Assembly (NCBI GenBank): GCA_903922545.1
Contig: CAIXUE010000288.1
Span: forward strand, 1-12,997
Length of the DNA stretch: 12,997 nucleotides
Reading direction: 5' to 3'
Origin: an uncultured Alphaproteobacteria bacterium
Lineage (GTDB): Bacteria; Pseudomonadota; Alphaproteobacteria; Micropepsales; Micropepsaceae
Shown here one piece after another: positions 12,922 through 12,997 of the stretch (within the stretch, counting starts at the first letter, position 1; each line of letters begins with the position of its first letter). A program made the position numbers and the translations under genes. Under the pieces are notes generated by a model. The model did not search any database. It was given only the letters and a program-made list of their open reading frames with translations, and was not told the origin of the DNA.

Positions 12922-12997
12922 ATGCCCAAGAAAAGGTTTAGCCCGGAGCAGATCGTGACGTTGCTGCGGCAGATTGAAGTGACGATGGGCCAGGGTA
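12922..12997 (+). mobile_element. IS3-family insertion sequence, start of OrfA transposase (runs off the right edge)
   Basis: The last 76 bp begin a frame starting MPKKRFSPEQIVTLLRQIEV, the characteristic N-terminus (helix-turn-helix start) of IS3-family OrfA transposases. AAAGGAG at 12908-12914 is a strong ribosome site 7 bp before the ATG. Only about 25 residues are visible; the rest of OrfA and the frameshifted OrfB should lie beyond the window. The left end of the element is not certain; TGTACC at 12877-12882 is one candidate for the terminal repeat. Intactness cannot be judged. Confidence 0.8.

Noticed and set aside
1..12997. CRISPR array, rRNA genes or integrase gene
   Set aside because: No regularly spaced repeats, rRNA-like sequence or tyrosine/serine recombinase motifs were found; the only mobile gene seen is the partial IS3 OrfA.

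Overview
The window looks like chromosomal DNA of a GC-rich alphaproteobacterium. The main support is the N-terminus of a cyclic beta-1,2-glucan synthase (NdvB/ChvB type) at the left edge, together with the GC-rich coding bias, a PQQ-type sorbosone dehydrogenase paired with a DUF2231 membrane protein, and a proteobacterial-style tRNA with a CAT anticodon. Genus and order cannot be fixed from the sequence alone.

Left part (1-2463): on the minus strand lie the 5' end of the glucan synthase gene (runs off the left edge) and, upstream of it, an FAD-dependent oxidoreductase of the DAO family. Divergent from the oxidoreductase is a C-terminal fragment of a DUF2252 protein, apparently a gene remnant. 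Middle (2464-7860): a two-gene plus-strand unit (DUF2231 membrane protein and sorbosone-dehydrogenase lipoprotein, ATGA overlap) is followed by a minus-strand tRNA, probably Ile2(CAT). Next comes a plus-strand unit of a periplasmic SIMPL-domain protein, an M3-family Dcp-like metallopeptidase and an exported thioredoxin-fold protein. A similar 22-bp sequence occurs before the DUF2231 gene and again at the 3' end of the tRNA, so this two-gene block could be bounded by degenerate attachment-like repeats.

Right-centre (7861-11326): a 404-bp gap holding nested inverted repeats and a REP-like palindrome precedes a compact plus-strand run. It encodes a membrane fatty-acid-hydroxylase/sterol-desaturase, a 61-residue membrane protein, an exported two-cupin protein and an SLT-type lytic transglycosylase. 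Two starts in this run are TTG, and the last two genes overlap by 4 bp. The mix of lipid-modifying and wall-cleaving enzymes suggests cell-envelope work, but the joint role is unknown.

Right end (11327-12997): the character changes. A very tightly packed minus-strand operon encodes a possible 36-residue peptide, two small helix-turn-helix proteins (75 and 65 residues) and a 309-residue protein with an N-terminal winged-helix-like part and a C-terminal domain of unknown, perhaps nuclease-like, fold. Gaps between the genes are 1, 2 and 3 bp, and all four products end in lysine/arginine-rich tails. The DNA is less GC-rich than the rest. It is bordered by the first codons of an IS3-family transposase OrfA. 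This cassette is the best candidate here for an undescribed system; a defence or mobile-element function is an inference only.
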